Made by a program: the position numbers and the translations under genes. Below are positions 52,709 through 61,591 of a DNA stretch of 64,000 nucleotides, piece by piece. Source of the stretch: JAMHWD01 sp035911135 (GTDB lineage: Bacteria; Pseudomonadota; Alphaproteobacteria; Micavibrionales; Micavibrionaceae). The stretch lies in contig JAMHWD010000033.1 of assembly GCA_035911135.1 (NCBI GenBank), positions 79,016-143,015 of the forward strand. Direction: 5' to 3'. Position 1 is the first letter of the stretch. Each line of letters opens with the position of its first letter. The notes beneath the pieces are model-generated. The model had not been told where the DNA came from. It did not search any database and worked only from the letters and a program-made list of their open reading frames with translations.

Positions 52709-55579
52709 TATTGCTGTGACTTGCGTAATATCGACATCAACAACCAATGTCATATTTCCGCTGGTATAAACATCAAAGGTGTCTGTGCCATCTGTGATTG
52801 TTTCCTGATACTCGAAATCATTGCCCAGGGCATCGAAATCAAGGCTATCGCCAATATCACCATCAATCACAAGTGTTTTTCTGCCATCGGTCATGGCAAT
52901 GACATCATTGAAATTCAGGCGGATCAGGCTATCTTCGCCATTGTCGAAATCAAGGATTTCGATATTGCGGATAAGGGTGTCATCGACCGCTGTAAAGTCA
53001 ATCAGCAGACCTTGTGTGGGATCAAAATAATCGCCTGTTCCGGGGTCATATCCGTCGCCATCATTCCATGCGCCGCCTGAGTTGGTGAAGAATACCACAT
53101 CACCGCCATTACCGGTTGATAGATTAAATGTATCCGTGCCGCCGTTGATCTTGTTCCCTGTCAAAGAATAAAGCTGGTTCAGGAAGTTCGTCTGCGAAGT
53201 TTCGATGATGAAATCATCATCGCCGGAATCGCCGTTTATCATGTTGTTCAGATCATTCATCGTTACAGTATCATCGCCCGATCCTGTTGTGATGTTGTTG
53301 TTTATGGAGTAGCCTGTGATCGTAACATTATCATCACCCGCGCCTGTATTAATCGTATTATTCGCTGTGCTTGCCGAGATCGAGATGGTATTGCTTGCCA
53401 TGTCAAACAGCAGGTGGTTGCCAGAATGCATAACCGTGAATGCGGCAGAGGATACATAAGCATTGGTTCCGGCGGCAAGTGTGCTCGATGCGGATACCGT
53501 TCCCATAACGTCCATCACATCAAAAGCAATTGTCACGCTTCTGGTCAGCGCTCCGTCCGATACATCAAGCATGATATTAAATGTCTGGTTTGTATAGGCA
53601 AAGGCAGAATTGATGTCTATTGAAAGAAGGCCGCTGATTGACATCGAAATATCGCCCGCGGCAGCAATCGCGCCGAGCGTTAACATGCTGGTTTCAAGCG
53701 TTGTCAGATTATTGATGCTGTATGTCAGCGTATCGCCATCGGCATCGCGGAAAAGCGATCCGAAATCATAGGTCCACATGTAAGTGCCGCCGGGATCGGA
53801 GACAGCAAAGAAATTGGCCTGGCTGACGTGATCAGCTAAATAGACAGGCATTTCATTGATGTCAGTCACCGAAGGATTAAAGCTGCCGTTAAAGGTACGG
53901 CCATCACCTGAAGTGGCGGTAAAGTAATTCAGGAAAGTGCCGCTGCTGTGTTTTTCGTAGTCGAACACCCAGCTTCCTGCCATACGCACTTCAAAAGTTG
54001 TGGCATCAACGCGCGTGACAAGAAAATTGGAAGCGCCTGGCCCTGTCATGGCGATATTACTCAGGAATGTTGCATTCACGCCGGAGATTGTTGCAATAAG
54101 GCCATTCATCGTATTTTCAGCAACGGGAACCAGTGTCACAGTTGCGCTGAATGCGCCCACAGTGCCGCCGCCTCCGGAAATTGCGCTGCCGCTGGTGTCG
54201 GCTGTGATATCCTTGATGAGCGATGTAGTGGCCAGTGTAGTGCTCAGACTGGTTGATGTTGTTGTGCTCGCGCCGGATGGAGGCGGCGGCGGTGGGGCTG
54301 TTACAATCGCTGGCGCTGTAGAATGTGCACCTATTGGTGTGGCGCCAATCGGAGAGATCGCCGTTGATGTGGCGTTGGTTCCCGAACCGCTGTCAAATCC
54401 GCTTTGCGCGCCGGTGAATGAATTGGCGGCAAATGTAGTTGTTGTCGCTGTGGCTGGCTGTTGCGTATTCATGCCATCATTTTGCGGCTGTGCGTCTGTG
54501 GCAGGGTCAGTCGCGCCATCTGGTCCGGCATTGGCGGGATCTGCGCCTTCGCTTTGGCCTTCACCGGAGGCTTCGCCTTCGGCCTCGCCCTGATCGTCTG
54601 CGGCCTGTGAGTCAGCACCTTCTGCTGCATCATCCGCAGTGGTCTCAATTGTGCCTTCGGTTACGCCTTCGCTGGCGGCATCGCCAATCGAGGAAAAAAG
54701 CTGCGGCGAGACGGTGGCAATCGTTGAGAATTTACCCATCACGTCATTGGCCGGAAGCTGGCCCATATCATCAATCGAGCCATTGGCGGTGTTAAATCTG
54801 GCGGTCTCGAACTGATTGTCCAGCGTGATCTCGTTACCGGCAGGATCGCGCAGGACAATCGCGCCCTCTACAACGGTAATCTCACCCTTGTTCACATCAC
54901 CTGCGATAATTGTGCCGCGGATACCGATCGAGCCGGCCGGCGTTTCAATATGCACATCATCCGGATCCTCGCGGCCGATCAGGCCGGAAGTAAAGACAAA
55001 CATGCCCTTCAGCACCGAGAAATTCGTCGTGCCTTCGGCGCTGGCCGGGTCGAATACATATTCATCAATCGCCAAACGGGAATCTTCGGAAACGGCAAAA
55101 GATGTTTCATCAATGAATTTGACATTGACCGCGCCATCGGCGGCGGTCTCGATGATATCGCCCTGATAGATGGCGGTGCCATTCTGGATTTTTTCGGATG
55201 TGCCGTCCGTGTGCGTGACGGTGGCTTCGCCCTTGAATTCCTGAACCAGACCAACGGGGCTTTCATCGTTTGCCGTAGCGGTCTGCGCATATTCACTGCC
55301 GGATTTCAAAAAGGAATTGATGAGGCCGGGGGAGAGGCTGGAGCCATCAGGCCCGATCAGGTAGGGCGGCGGCTCGGCGGCGAAGTAATTCTCGATTGTG
55401 GCGCGGCCATCATCTGTCTGCAGGACCAGATCCATGCCATCGCGGGTGAATTCCGCATCTTTGATAAAAGCCGTATCGGGAAGCTGGATGGAGAGACTAT
55501 CGGCGCTGAAATTATGATCGGTTTTGCCCTGATGTTCGCCTGCGGAACCTTCCAGAGTCTCGAAATTTTTATATCCCAT
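52703..55579 (-). CDS. FecR-domain, cadherin/RTX-like large surface protein, probable type I secretion substrate
   Basis: A 958-residue acidic protein with no N-terminal signal peptide. Order: an N-terminal region (1-120), a FecR-like domain (about 110-250, with 'AIYQGDIIETAADGAVNVKF', 'FVFTSGLIGREDPDDVHIET' and 'GSIGIRGTIIAGDVNKGE'), a Gly/Ala/Asp-rich low-complexity linker (about 300-435), cadherin/VCBS-like beta domains (about 450-690), RTX-like calcium repeats ('NTINTGAGDDNVTITG', 'NNITTGSGDDTVTMND', 'MINGDSGDDDFIIE') and a C-terminal beta region ending 'LVVDVDITQVTAIA'. Such proteins are normally exported by type I secretion through a C-terminal signal and act as surface adhesins. No TolC/HlyB/HlyD genes are in the window. 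GGGGTG precedes the ATG. Confidence 0.75.
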   Translation of the reverse strand: MGYKNFETLEGSAGEHQGKTDHNFSADSLSIQLPDTAFIKDAEFTRDGMDLVLQTDDGRATIENYFAAEPPPYLIGPDGSSLSPGLINSFLKSGSEYAQTATANDESPVGLVQEFKGEATVTHTDGTSEKIQNGTAIYQGDIIETAADGAVNVKFIDETSFAVSEDSRLAIDEYVFDPASAEGTTNFSVLKGMFVFTSGLIGREDPDDVHIETPAGSIGIRGTIIAGDVNKGEITVVEGAIVLRDPAGNEITLDNQFETARFNTANGSIDDMGQLPANDVMGKFSTIATVSPQLFSSIGDAASEGVTEGTIETTADDAAEGADSQAADDQGEAEGEASGEGQSEGADPANAGPDGATDPATDAQPQNDGMNTQQPATATTTTFAANSFTGAQSGFDSGSGTNATSTAISPIGATPIGAHSTAPAIVTAPPPPPPSGASTTTSTSLSTTLATTSLIKDITADTSGSAISGGGGTVGAFSATVTLVPVAENTMNGLIATISGVNATFLSNIAMTGPGASNFLVTRVDATTFEVRMAGSWVFDYEKHSSGTFLNYFTATSGDGRTFNGSFNPSVTDINEMPVYLADHVSQANFFAVSDPGGTYMWTYDFGSLFRDADGDTLTYSINNLTTLETSMLTLGAIAAAGDISMSISGLLSIDINSAFAYTNQTFNIMLDVSDGALTRSVTIAFDVMDVMGTVSASSTLAAGTNAYVSSAAFTVMHSGNHLLFDMASNTISISASTANNTINTGAGDDNVTITGYSINNNITTGSGDDTVTMNDLNNMINGDSGDDDFIIETSQTNFLNQLYSLTGNKINGGTDTFNLSTGNGGDVVFFTNSGGAWNDGDGYDPGTGDYFDPTQGLLIDFTAVDDTLIRNIEILDFDNGEDSLIRLNFNDVIAMTDGRKTLVIDGDIGDSLDFDALGNDFEYQETITDGTDTFDVYTSGNMTLVVDVDITQVTAIA

Positions 55580-55738
55580 TTAACACCCCACGCAAGAACT
55601 TTGCTTGCCTTTTAAAACCCGTTTACTGACCGCTTGATACGGCCATAAAACCACCCACAATGTTAATAATAATATGGAAATGGTTAAGGCGAGGTTAGAT
55701 TTGCATGGCTTTTTAGGGAGTTTTAGCGCAAAAGCCTT

Positions 55739-56533
55739 TTATGCCGCGATCCAGCCGCCATCCACTGGCAGGGAGGCTCCGGTGATATTGCAGGCCGTAT
55801 CCGAACACAGAAACACGGCCAGCGCCGCCAGCTGTTCTACGGTGACAAACTGCTTGGTCCACTGGGCCTTGAGCATGACATCGTTGATAACTTGTTCTTC
55901 TGTGATGCCGCGGGCCTTGGCGGTGTCCTTGATCTGGTTTTCAACCAACGGTGTTTTCACATAGCCGGGGCAAATAGCATTGACCGTAATGCCGTTCTCC
56001 GCCGTTTCCAGCGCGATGGTCTTGGTAAAGCCTACAATGCCGTGTTTTGCGGCCACATAAGCCGATTTGAAAGGCGAGGCCACAAGCCCATGCGCCGAGG
56101 CGATATTGATAATCCGGCCCCATTTGCGCGTTTTCATGCCCGGAATGGCGTATTTTGTCGTGTAGAAGGCCGATGAAAGATTGATGGCGATAATGGCTTC
56201 CCATTTCTCCGGCGGGAAATCCTCAACCGGGGAAACATGCTGAATTCCGGCATTGTTGACCAGGATATCGACGCTGCCCAGCTCTTTCTCGGCGGTCTCG
56301 ATCATATCTTTAATGGTTTCCGGCTTGGTCATATCCGCACCGTGATAAAGGACTTTTACGCCGTGGGCTGCGATTTCCGCCTTGGCGGCCTCGATTTCCT
56401 CTGGCTTGCCAAAGCCGTTGAGGACAATATTCACGCCTTCTGCCGCCAGCCCTTTGGCCAATCCTAAGCCGATTCCGCTGGTGGAGCCTGTAATAATGGC
56501 GTTTTTACCGGAAAGTGGGCGCTGTGCGGTCAT
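55739..56533 (-). CDS. bdhA: 3-hydroxybutyrate dehydrogenase
   Basis: A 264-residue short-chain dehydrogenase that interconverts 3-hydroxybutyrate and acetoacetate with NAD. Cofactor motif 'ITGSTSGIGLGLAKGLAAEG', 'LVNNAGIQHVSPVEDFP', catalytic Ser/Tyr/Lys in 'NIASAHGLVASPFKSAYVAA' followed by Lys, and the bdhA-type 'AICPGYVKTPLVENQI' and C terminus 'LPVDGGWIAA'. It implies polyhydroxybutyrate or ketone-body use. It is alone on its strand between the FecR gene and tRNA-Phe. Confidence 0.93.
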   Translation of the reverse strand: MTAQRPLSGKNAIITGSTSGIGLGLAKGLAAEGVNIVLNGFGKPEEIEAAKAEIAAHGVKVLYHGADMTKPETIKDMIETAEKELGSVDILVNNAGIQHVSPVEDFPPEKWEAIIAINLSSAFYTTKYAIPGMKTRKWGRIINIASAHGLVASPFKSAYVAAKHGIVGFTKTIALETAENGITVNAICPGYVKTPLVENQIKDTAKARGITEEQVINDVMLKAQWTKQFVTVEQLAALAVFLCSDTACNITGASLPVDGGWIAA

Positions 56534-56567
56534 GAGGGGGAATCTCCTTTGGAATGAAAGGGGAAAA

Positions 56568-56642
56568 TGGTGGCCGAGGGCGGGATTGAACCACCGACAC
56601 GGCGATTTTCAGTCGCCTGCTCTACCACTGAGCTACTCGGCC
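56568..56642 (-). tRNA. tRNA-Phe (anticodon GAA), CCA encoded
   Basis: Cloverleaf: acceptor GGCCGAG/CTCGGCC, D-arm GCTC...GAGC, anticodon stem GGCGA/TCGCC with loop CTGAAAA, T-arm GGTGG-TTCAATC-CCGCC (one G.U pair), discriminator A and encoded CCA. It lies between bdhA and rng. Confidence 0.96.
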
Positions 56643-56726
56643 GTCTGGAAACTTCACGAGGCGTGAAATCAAAAGACTTATGGCTTATAAAAGATGTTCG
56701 TGCCGCTGTCCAGCCCTTAAGAGGGG

Positions 56727-57959
56727 CTAGAACAAGTTTTCATCAATCCGCTCGGCCAGCGGGGGGGTGCGGCGCTTGCGGCTGATCTCGACAAGGCCCA
56801 GCGCGGTCATGCCGTGAATCTGGGTGGTGCAGGGGTCTTGCTGGACGGCATCTTCCAGCGCCTTGAGCAGCTTTTCCTTCTGTACCTTGCCCTGCATTTT
56901 CAGGAAATCCACGACTACAATGCCGCCAATATTGCGGATTCTTAAGTTGCGGGCAATCTCGCGCGCGGCCTCGATATTGATCGCAAGGTTCGATGATTTG
57001 TCGCCGCCCCGGTTCACATCAATCGCGCAAAGCGCGGCTGTTTCCTGAATGATGATATTCCCGCCGCTCTCCAGCAAGGCATAGGGCTGGAGGAGGTCCT
57101 CGATCTGTCCCAGCATGTCGCGGTAATCAAACAGGGCAAAATCATCGGTGGCATTGGGCAGTTCTACGGGCTGGATTTTTGTGACCAGATCAGGGGCGAA
57201 TATGCCGCACCAATCCTCAACACGGGTGTAGTGATCCATTATGGCCACTTCAATGCTTTCGATATGCATGGCCGCATGATCGCTCAAGCTGCGCTGAATG
57301 GCATCGGGCCCGGCCATGATCAGATTGGGTTTGGAGCCTTTGAAATGCTTTTGCATCTCTTCCCACGCGTTTTTGAGGATTTTCCCCTCGCGTAGCAGAA
57401 TCTCGGTCTGTGTGTTGGCGGCTGCGGCGCGCAGGATGCAGCCCTGAATATCGGCCATGGCATCCATCATGGATAAAATAGCCTTTCGCAATGATTTCTC
57501 GCGAATGCGCCGTGAAACCTGATTGTCATGCATGCGCGGGCAGTAAATCAGGTAACGGCCGGGCAGGGCGATATCCATGCTCATGCGCGGGAATTTATTC
57601 TCCAGCGGCAAATCGTCCTCATCATCGCGCGGCGTATAGGATGTCTTGGCCTGAACGATCACCATATCGCCGCCTTTTAAGGTCGTGCCAATGGCCTTGC
57701 CGCCGCCCTTGGTATAACGGCCATCAGGTCCCTTGTTACGGACATCCTTGTTAAACAGCAATCCGGTATTCTTGCCATCCAGATCAAGATAGGCGGCATC
57801 CAGCGAGGAATCGATGGATTTGACCTTGGCCCAGTAAATCGAGCCCCAGCGCACTTCTTCCGGGAAAGGGTCGATCTCCAGCCCTTGCAAAAGGCCGTTA
57901 TACAGCGCGGCAACCCAGAGGCTGCCCTCCAGTTCTTCAATGAGAATATCCAGAGCCAT
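56727..57959 (-). CDS. rng: ribonuclease E/G family protein, RNase G-like
   Basis: A 410-residue endoribonuclease of the RNase E/G family: an S1 domain (about 35-125, 'VRWGSIYWAKVKSIDSSLDA'), an RNase-H-like region and the catalytic DNase-I-like region with metal-binding aspartates in 'CAIDVNRGGDKSSN' and 'IVVVDFLKMQGK', then 'HGMTALGLVEISRKRRTPPL'. It ends about there, so the Zn-link CPxCxG of E. coli RNase E/G is missing. This is known from the alphaproteobacterial form next to maf. The expected yacG gene does not follow; tRNA-Phe does. Confidence 0.9.
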   Translation of the reverse strand: MALDILIEELEGSLWVAALYNGLLQGLEIDPFPEEVRWGSIYWAKVKSIDSSLDAAYLDLDGKNTGLLFNKDVRNKGPDGRYTKGGGKAIGTTLKGGDMVIVQAKTSYTPRDDEDDLPLENKFPRMSMDIALPGRYLIYCPRMHDNQVSRRIREKSLRKAILSMMDAMADIQGCILRAAAANTQTEILLREGKILKNAWEEMQKHFKGSKPNLIMAGPDAIQRSLSDHAAMHIESIEVAIMDHYTRVEDWCGIFAPDLVTKIQPVELPNATDDFALFDYRDMLGQIEDLLQPYALLESGGNIIIQETAALCAIDVNRGGDKSSNLAINIEAAREIARNLRIRNIGGIVVVDFLKMQGKVQKEKLLKALEDAVQQDPCTTQIHGMTALGLVEISRKRRTPPLAERIDENLF

Positions 57960-57965
57960 AAAAAA

Positions 57966-58559
57966 TTAAGATGCGTTTGCGGTGAAACCGGAGCCGGTCA
58001 GAAGGGATAGTGTATCATAAAGCGACAATCCCACCACATTGGAATATGAACCGCCCATATATTTCACAAATGCCCCGGCATGGCCTTGGATGCCATAACC
58101 GCCGGCCTTGCCGTTCCATTCGCCGGATACGACATAAGATTCGATTTCGGTCTTGGTCAGGCGCTTGAATTGAACGGTTGTATCGCAAAGTTTTGTGCGG
58201 ATTTTGCCGTCAGGGGAAATCAGCGCAATCCCGCCATAGACATGGTGGCGGCGGCCGGAAAGCATCTCAAGGCAATGCCGCGCATAATCAGCATCTTCGG
58301 CCTTGTCCAGTAAGCGCCGGCCGCAGGCAACGGTGGTGTCGGCGGCGAGAATGAAGGTATCGGGATGTTGTGCTGCAACGGCCTTGGCTTTTTCTATGGC
58401 AAGGCGCAGCGCCAGATCGCGCGGCAATTCATTTTTTAAGGGCGTTTCATCAATATCGGCTGGAATGATCGAAGATGGCGTGATGCCGATCTGTTTCAAA
58501 AGCTCCACCCGGCGGGGGGAAGCAGAGGCAAGGATTAGCGAGGCTTGATTACTTCTCAC
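57966..58559 (-). CDS. maf: Maf-family nucleotide pyrophosphatase
   Basis: A 197-residue Maf protein, a house-cleaning nucleoside triphosphate pyrophosphatase. It has '[19 protein letters not shown]', '[20 protein letters not shown]', '[20 protein letters not shown]' and '[16 protein letters not shown]'. Whether dTTP/UTP or a modified nucleotide such as m7GTP is preferred cannot be decided by eye. It overlaps infA by 11 bp at its start and precedes rng by six bases. Confidence 0.93.
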   Translation of the reverse strand: MRSNQASLILASASPRRVELLKQIGITPSSIIPADIDETPLKNELPRDLALRLAIEKAKAVAAQHPDTFILAADTTVACGRRLLDKAEDADYARHCLEMLSGRRHHVYGGIALISPDGKIRTKLCDTTVQFKRLTKTEIESYVVSGEWNGKAGGYGIQGHAGAFVKYMGGSYSNVVGLSLYDTLSLLTGSGFTANAS

Positions 58560-58767
58560 GGAAAATAATGCGGCCCTTGGTCAGGTCATAAGGGGTCATT
58601 TCAACCACGACAGAATCGCCTTGCAGGACGCGGATGCGGTTTTTACGCATTTTACCGGCCGTGTGGGCCAGAATTTCATGCTCGTTTTCCAGCTTTACGC
58701 GGAACATGGCGTTGGGGAGCACTTCCGTAACCACGCCTTTGAATTCAATCAGATCTTCTTTTGCCAT
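58549..58767 (-). CDS. infA: translation initiation factor IF-1
   Basis: A 72-residue OB-fold protein (S1-like): '[20 protein letters not shown]', '[20 protein letters not shown]' and '[13 protein letters not shown]' are near-invariant in IF-1. It binds the 30S A site during initiation. It heads the infA-maf-rng block; a 90-bp gap upstream separates it from the UPF0262 gene and probably contains its promoter. Confidence 0.98.
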   Translation of the reverse strand: MAKEDLIEFKGVVTEVLPNAMFRVKLENEHEILAHTAGKMRKNRIRVLQGDSVVVEMTPYDLTKGRIIFREK

Positions 58768-58857
58768 GCTGTTGGTATTTCAAATCTCAAAAATCGTTTA
58801 TATGCATATTCTTATGCGTAGAACTTATTACACGGCCCGCACAGATTATTCAAGCCT

Positions 58858-59370
58858 TTAGCGCCATTGCAGGGCTTTGGCCTCGTGCAGCACGCAAATC
58901 AGGGTAAAAAGTCGCCTTGCGGTGGGGTGATCCATCTCGATTTTGCCGGTCAAACGCTCGATCAGGAGGTCTGCGCCTTCGTTGTGCAGGGCGCGGCGGC
59001 CCATATCAATAGCCTCGATCCGGGAAGGTTTGCCGTCTTTTAAGGCATCGTCATAGCTGCGTACAATCATGAAATAATCCTGAATGAGGCGCTTATAGGG
59101 CTTGAGCGAGAGGATAAGCGTGGGGAGGTTGCGCCCTTCTTTGTTGGCAATCCCCAGAACCAGACGGTTATCTTCAATGCTCAGGTTCAGGTCATAGGGG
59201 CTGCAATCATCCTGTGCCGGTCTGAAAACGCTCTCGATCAGAAGATCATGCATGGCTGCGCGGCGGTCTTTTGCGATAGGCGACGTATCGGAACTATCCT
59301 CAAATGCAGGCAGAATTATAGAGTTTATCAAGGGTGCAGCGGATGTTTTTTTATGCGTTTCGCTCATCAT
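58858..59370 (-). CDS. UPF0262 family protein
   Basis: A 170-residue alphaproteobacterial protein of unknown role. 'EDNRLVLGIANKEGRNLPTL', 'LSLKPYKRLIQDYFMIVRSY', 'SRIEAIDMGRRALHNEGADL' and the C-terminal 'ARRLFTLICVLHEAKA' match UPF0262. The first ATG (59370) overlaps the hisG stop as ATGA. In other alphaproteobacteria it follows hisD; here it follows hisG. Confidence 0.9.
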   Translation of the reverse strand: MMSETHKKTSAAPLINSIILPAFEDSSDTSPIAKDRRAAMHDLLIESVFRPAQDDCSPYDLNLSIEDNRLVLGIANKEGRNLPTLILSLKPYKRLIQDYFMIVRSYDDALKDGKPSRIEAIDMGRRALHNEGADLLIERLTGKIEMDHPTARRLFTLICVLHEAKALQWR

Positions 59371-60038
59371 GCGCCTATGGCGTTGCGGAAGGATTCTGTC
59401 CAATGATCAATGATGCTTCCGCGTGTTTTTTGTGCGGTTCTGTTCACAATAAAACGCGACGATACGTCCAGAATAGTTTCCAGCTCGGTCAGATTATTGG
59501 CCTTGAGCGTTCCGCCGCTGGAAACCAGATCAACAATCCGGCGTGCCAGACCCAGTGCAGGGGCAATTTCCATTGCTCCATTCAGTTTGATACATTCGGC
59601 CTGAATGCCTTGGCGGGCGTAGTATTTTTTTGTCAGATTGGGGTATTTCGTAACGATGCGTATATGATTGTGCCCGGCCTTGGTCAGGTCATGCTCATCA
59701 TCCTTGCGGCAGGCTACGCTCAAGCGGCATTTGCCAATGCCTAAATCCAGCGGCGCGTAAATCTCGCTATAGTCAAATTCCTCCAGCGCGTCATTCCCCA
59801 CCACGCCGATATCCGCTGCGCCATGGGCCACAAAGGTGGCCACATCGAAGGCGCGAACACGAATAATATCAAGGTCTTCGTGATTGGTCTTGAATTGCAG
59901 CTTACGCGAAGAATCCTTGTAAAAATCTTCTTCCGGCGCAATGCCGCAAGCTTCCAGAATGGGGCCAAGCTCATCCAGAATACGGCCCTTGGGCAGGGCC
60001 AGAATGATTTTTTTTGGTGAGTTCTCTGCGCTCGTCAT
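59367..60038 (-). CDS. hisG: ATP phosphoribosyltransferase catalytic subunit, short form
   Basis: First enzyme of histidine synthesis (ATP plus PRPP to phosphoribosyl-ATP). At 223 residues it is the short form without the C-terminal regulatory domain and therefore requires HisZ, encoded at 23209-24375. 'IILALPKGRILDELGPILEA', 'GAADIGVVGNDALEEF', 'YAPLDLGIGKCRLSVA' and 'ALGLARRIVDLVSSGGTLKA' are family marks. It is translationally coupled to the UPF0262 gene. Confidence 0.96.
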   Translation of the reverse strand: MTSAENSPKKIILALPKGRILDELGPILEACGIAPEEDFYKDSSRKLQFKTNHEDLDIIRVRAFDVATFVAHGAADIGVVGNDALEEFDYSEIYAPLDLGIGKCRLSVACRKDDEHDLTKAGHNHIRIVTKYPNLTKKYYARQGIQAECIKLNGAMEIAPALGLARRIVDLVSSGGTLKANNLTELETILDVSSRFIVNRTAQKTRGSIIDHWTESFRNAIGA

Positions 60039-60087
60039 AGCGCCCTTTTAACGCTTTTTTCGCATACGCAGCAAGGAAAAACGTTAT

Positions 60088-61563
60088 TTATGTACCCGGC
60101 TCCGGCCCGGCAGGCCCGGATGGCCGGGGCGGTGTGACGATACGAAGCTCGCCGCGGCCAAAATTGGCCTGGCGCGATTTGCGGTCAAAGCGGTCAAAGG
60201 CATCAAAAAGCATTTCATGGAAGATTTCAAACAAATCCGTGTTCTCGCAATAGGTCCCGGCTGTGTGATGGGCTTCGCGCAGGCGAAACAGTGATGCCTT
60301 GATATCGGCAATGTCATTATTGCCCTCAAGCAATTGTTCCAGATCCTGATCGAGATCCGCGGCAATTCGTTCCAGCAGGACCATCTCATGGCACAGGACG
60401 ATATTGGCCACTTCACGGGCTTGATCGGGGGGCAGATCGTCCCAGCTGAGCCGCCCGCCAATGACATCAATCCATTGCTGATATGTTTGTGCATGTTCCG
60501 GGAAATGTTCTTGCAATATCCGGCCCGGATCCGGGGAAAGGCCGATCACTGGCAGCAGCATGACAAAATCGCGTACCGGGTCGGGAGTTTCCGGGGCAAA
60601 ATCTTGAAGGAATTTCGCTGGCATAACGGCAAAGCGCAGGGCCTGAAAATGGGTTTCCCAGAAATTCAGCGAGAAGTCGTTGCTGTAATGATTTTGCAGG
60701 CCGTTATAGAGTTTTATCTGGCTGGCGGTCGGGTCTTTGATGCCGGCTGATTCTAAAACAGTTTTGGTATCAAAACGTGTGTAATCTTCTGAAAGATAAC
60801 GGACGATCCGCAAGGCTTCCATGACAGGCTTGCCGTCATGGGCGATCATGGTTTCTGTGAATTCAACAGAATTAACGACATAGCGTTCAAGCCCGGATTT
60901 TTCAGCATCCAGCGTCCGCAGCGGATTAAGCTTTTTTTTCTGCCATTCGCGTATATCGGCCTGATCGGGCGTGCCGCGCATCATGCTGGCGGTAAAATCG
61001 CTGAGCTTCCAGTAGGAATCGATCAAAAAGACAAAGCGCGCCGCGGTTCCGGCATAGGGCGCTTCTTTGGGGTAGGGATCAAATTGCAGGCCCCAGGCCT
61101 CGTTATGGATCTCGCGCGCCTCTGCCGAAACATAAGACGGCAGTTGGTATGGATTGGTATTTTGAAGATCCGCGCCCAGAATTTCCCAAACCGCATCGGG
61201 AATGGCCTTGGCACCTTTTTCAGCGCTGTCAAAAAAATCAGCCGAAGCATTCAGGGCAAATCTGAAACGGTTCAGCTTTTGTTTCCAGACATATTGATGG
61301 TTGGATTCTGGTTCATCCTCCGGGAATGCTTGTTCTGCTATTGTGGCAAAGGATTTTAGAAATGCCGTAGGGAGTTTTATCCCGGCCTTGAAAATATCCT
61401 GCTGCACAACGGGCGGCAGGCGCATGATGGCTTGCGTGTAATCATTAACGCCCTGCGGCGCATTGCCTTGAGGTGATGCTTCTGCGGCGGGTGATTGCGG
61501 CGCACCGGCATTTTTTCGCCACGCATCCAGCGCGATAACAGTGGGTGGTTTTGGTTCACTCAC
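60088..61563 (-). CDS. unrecognised 491-residue soluble protein
   Basis: No signal peptide, membrane segment or recognised motif. The start 'MSEPKPPTVIALDAWRKN' is followed by a Pro/Ala-rich stretch, then a mostly helical body rich in Phe, Tyr and acidic residues and a Pro/Gly-rich tail. It lies 28 bp after murA on the same strand and 49 bp before hisG, so it is probably co-transcribed with them. Base and codon use look like the neighbours. At this place other alphaproteobacteria often carry DUF2948 and hisD; this protein resembles neither by eye. Confidence 0.65.
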   Translation of the reverse strand: MSEPKPPTVIALDAWRKNAGAPQSPAAEASPQGNAPQGVNDYTQAIMRLPPVVQQDIFKAGIKLPTAFLKSFATIAEQAFPEDEPESNHQYVWKQKLNRFRFALNASADFFDSAEKGAKAIPDAVWEILGADLQNTNPYQLPSYVSAEAREIHNEAWGLQFDPYPKEAPYAGTAARFVFLIDSYWKLSDFTASMMRGTPDQADIREWQKKKLNPLRTLDAEKSGLERYVVNSVEFTETMIAHDGKPVMEALRIVRYLSEDYTRFDTKTVLESAGIKDPTASQIKLYNGLQNHYSNDFSLNFWETHFQALRFAVMPAKFLQDFAPETPDPVRDFVMLLPVIGLSPDPGRILQEHFPEHAQTYQQWIDVIGGRLSWDDLPPDQAREVANIVLCHEMVLLERIAADLDQDLEQLLEGNNDIADIKASLFRLREAHHTAGTYCENTDLFEIFHEMLFDAFDRFDRKSRQANFGRGELRIVTPPRPSGPAGPEPGT

Positions 61564-61591
61564 GGGAACGGAAATCCTGTTCTAGTTTTTT

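Noticed and set aside
56567..56785. 72-codon plus-strand frame over tRNA-Phe ('VAEGGIEPPTRRFSVA')
   Set aside because: Another typical tRNA shadow translation, not a gene.
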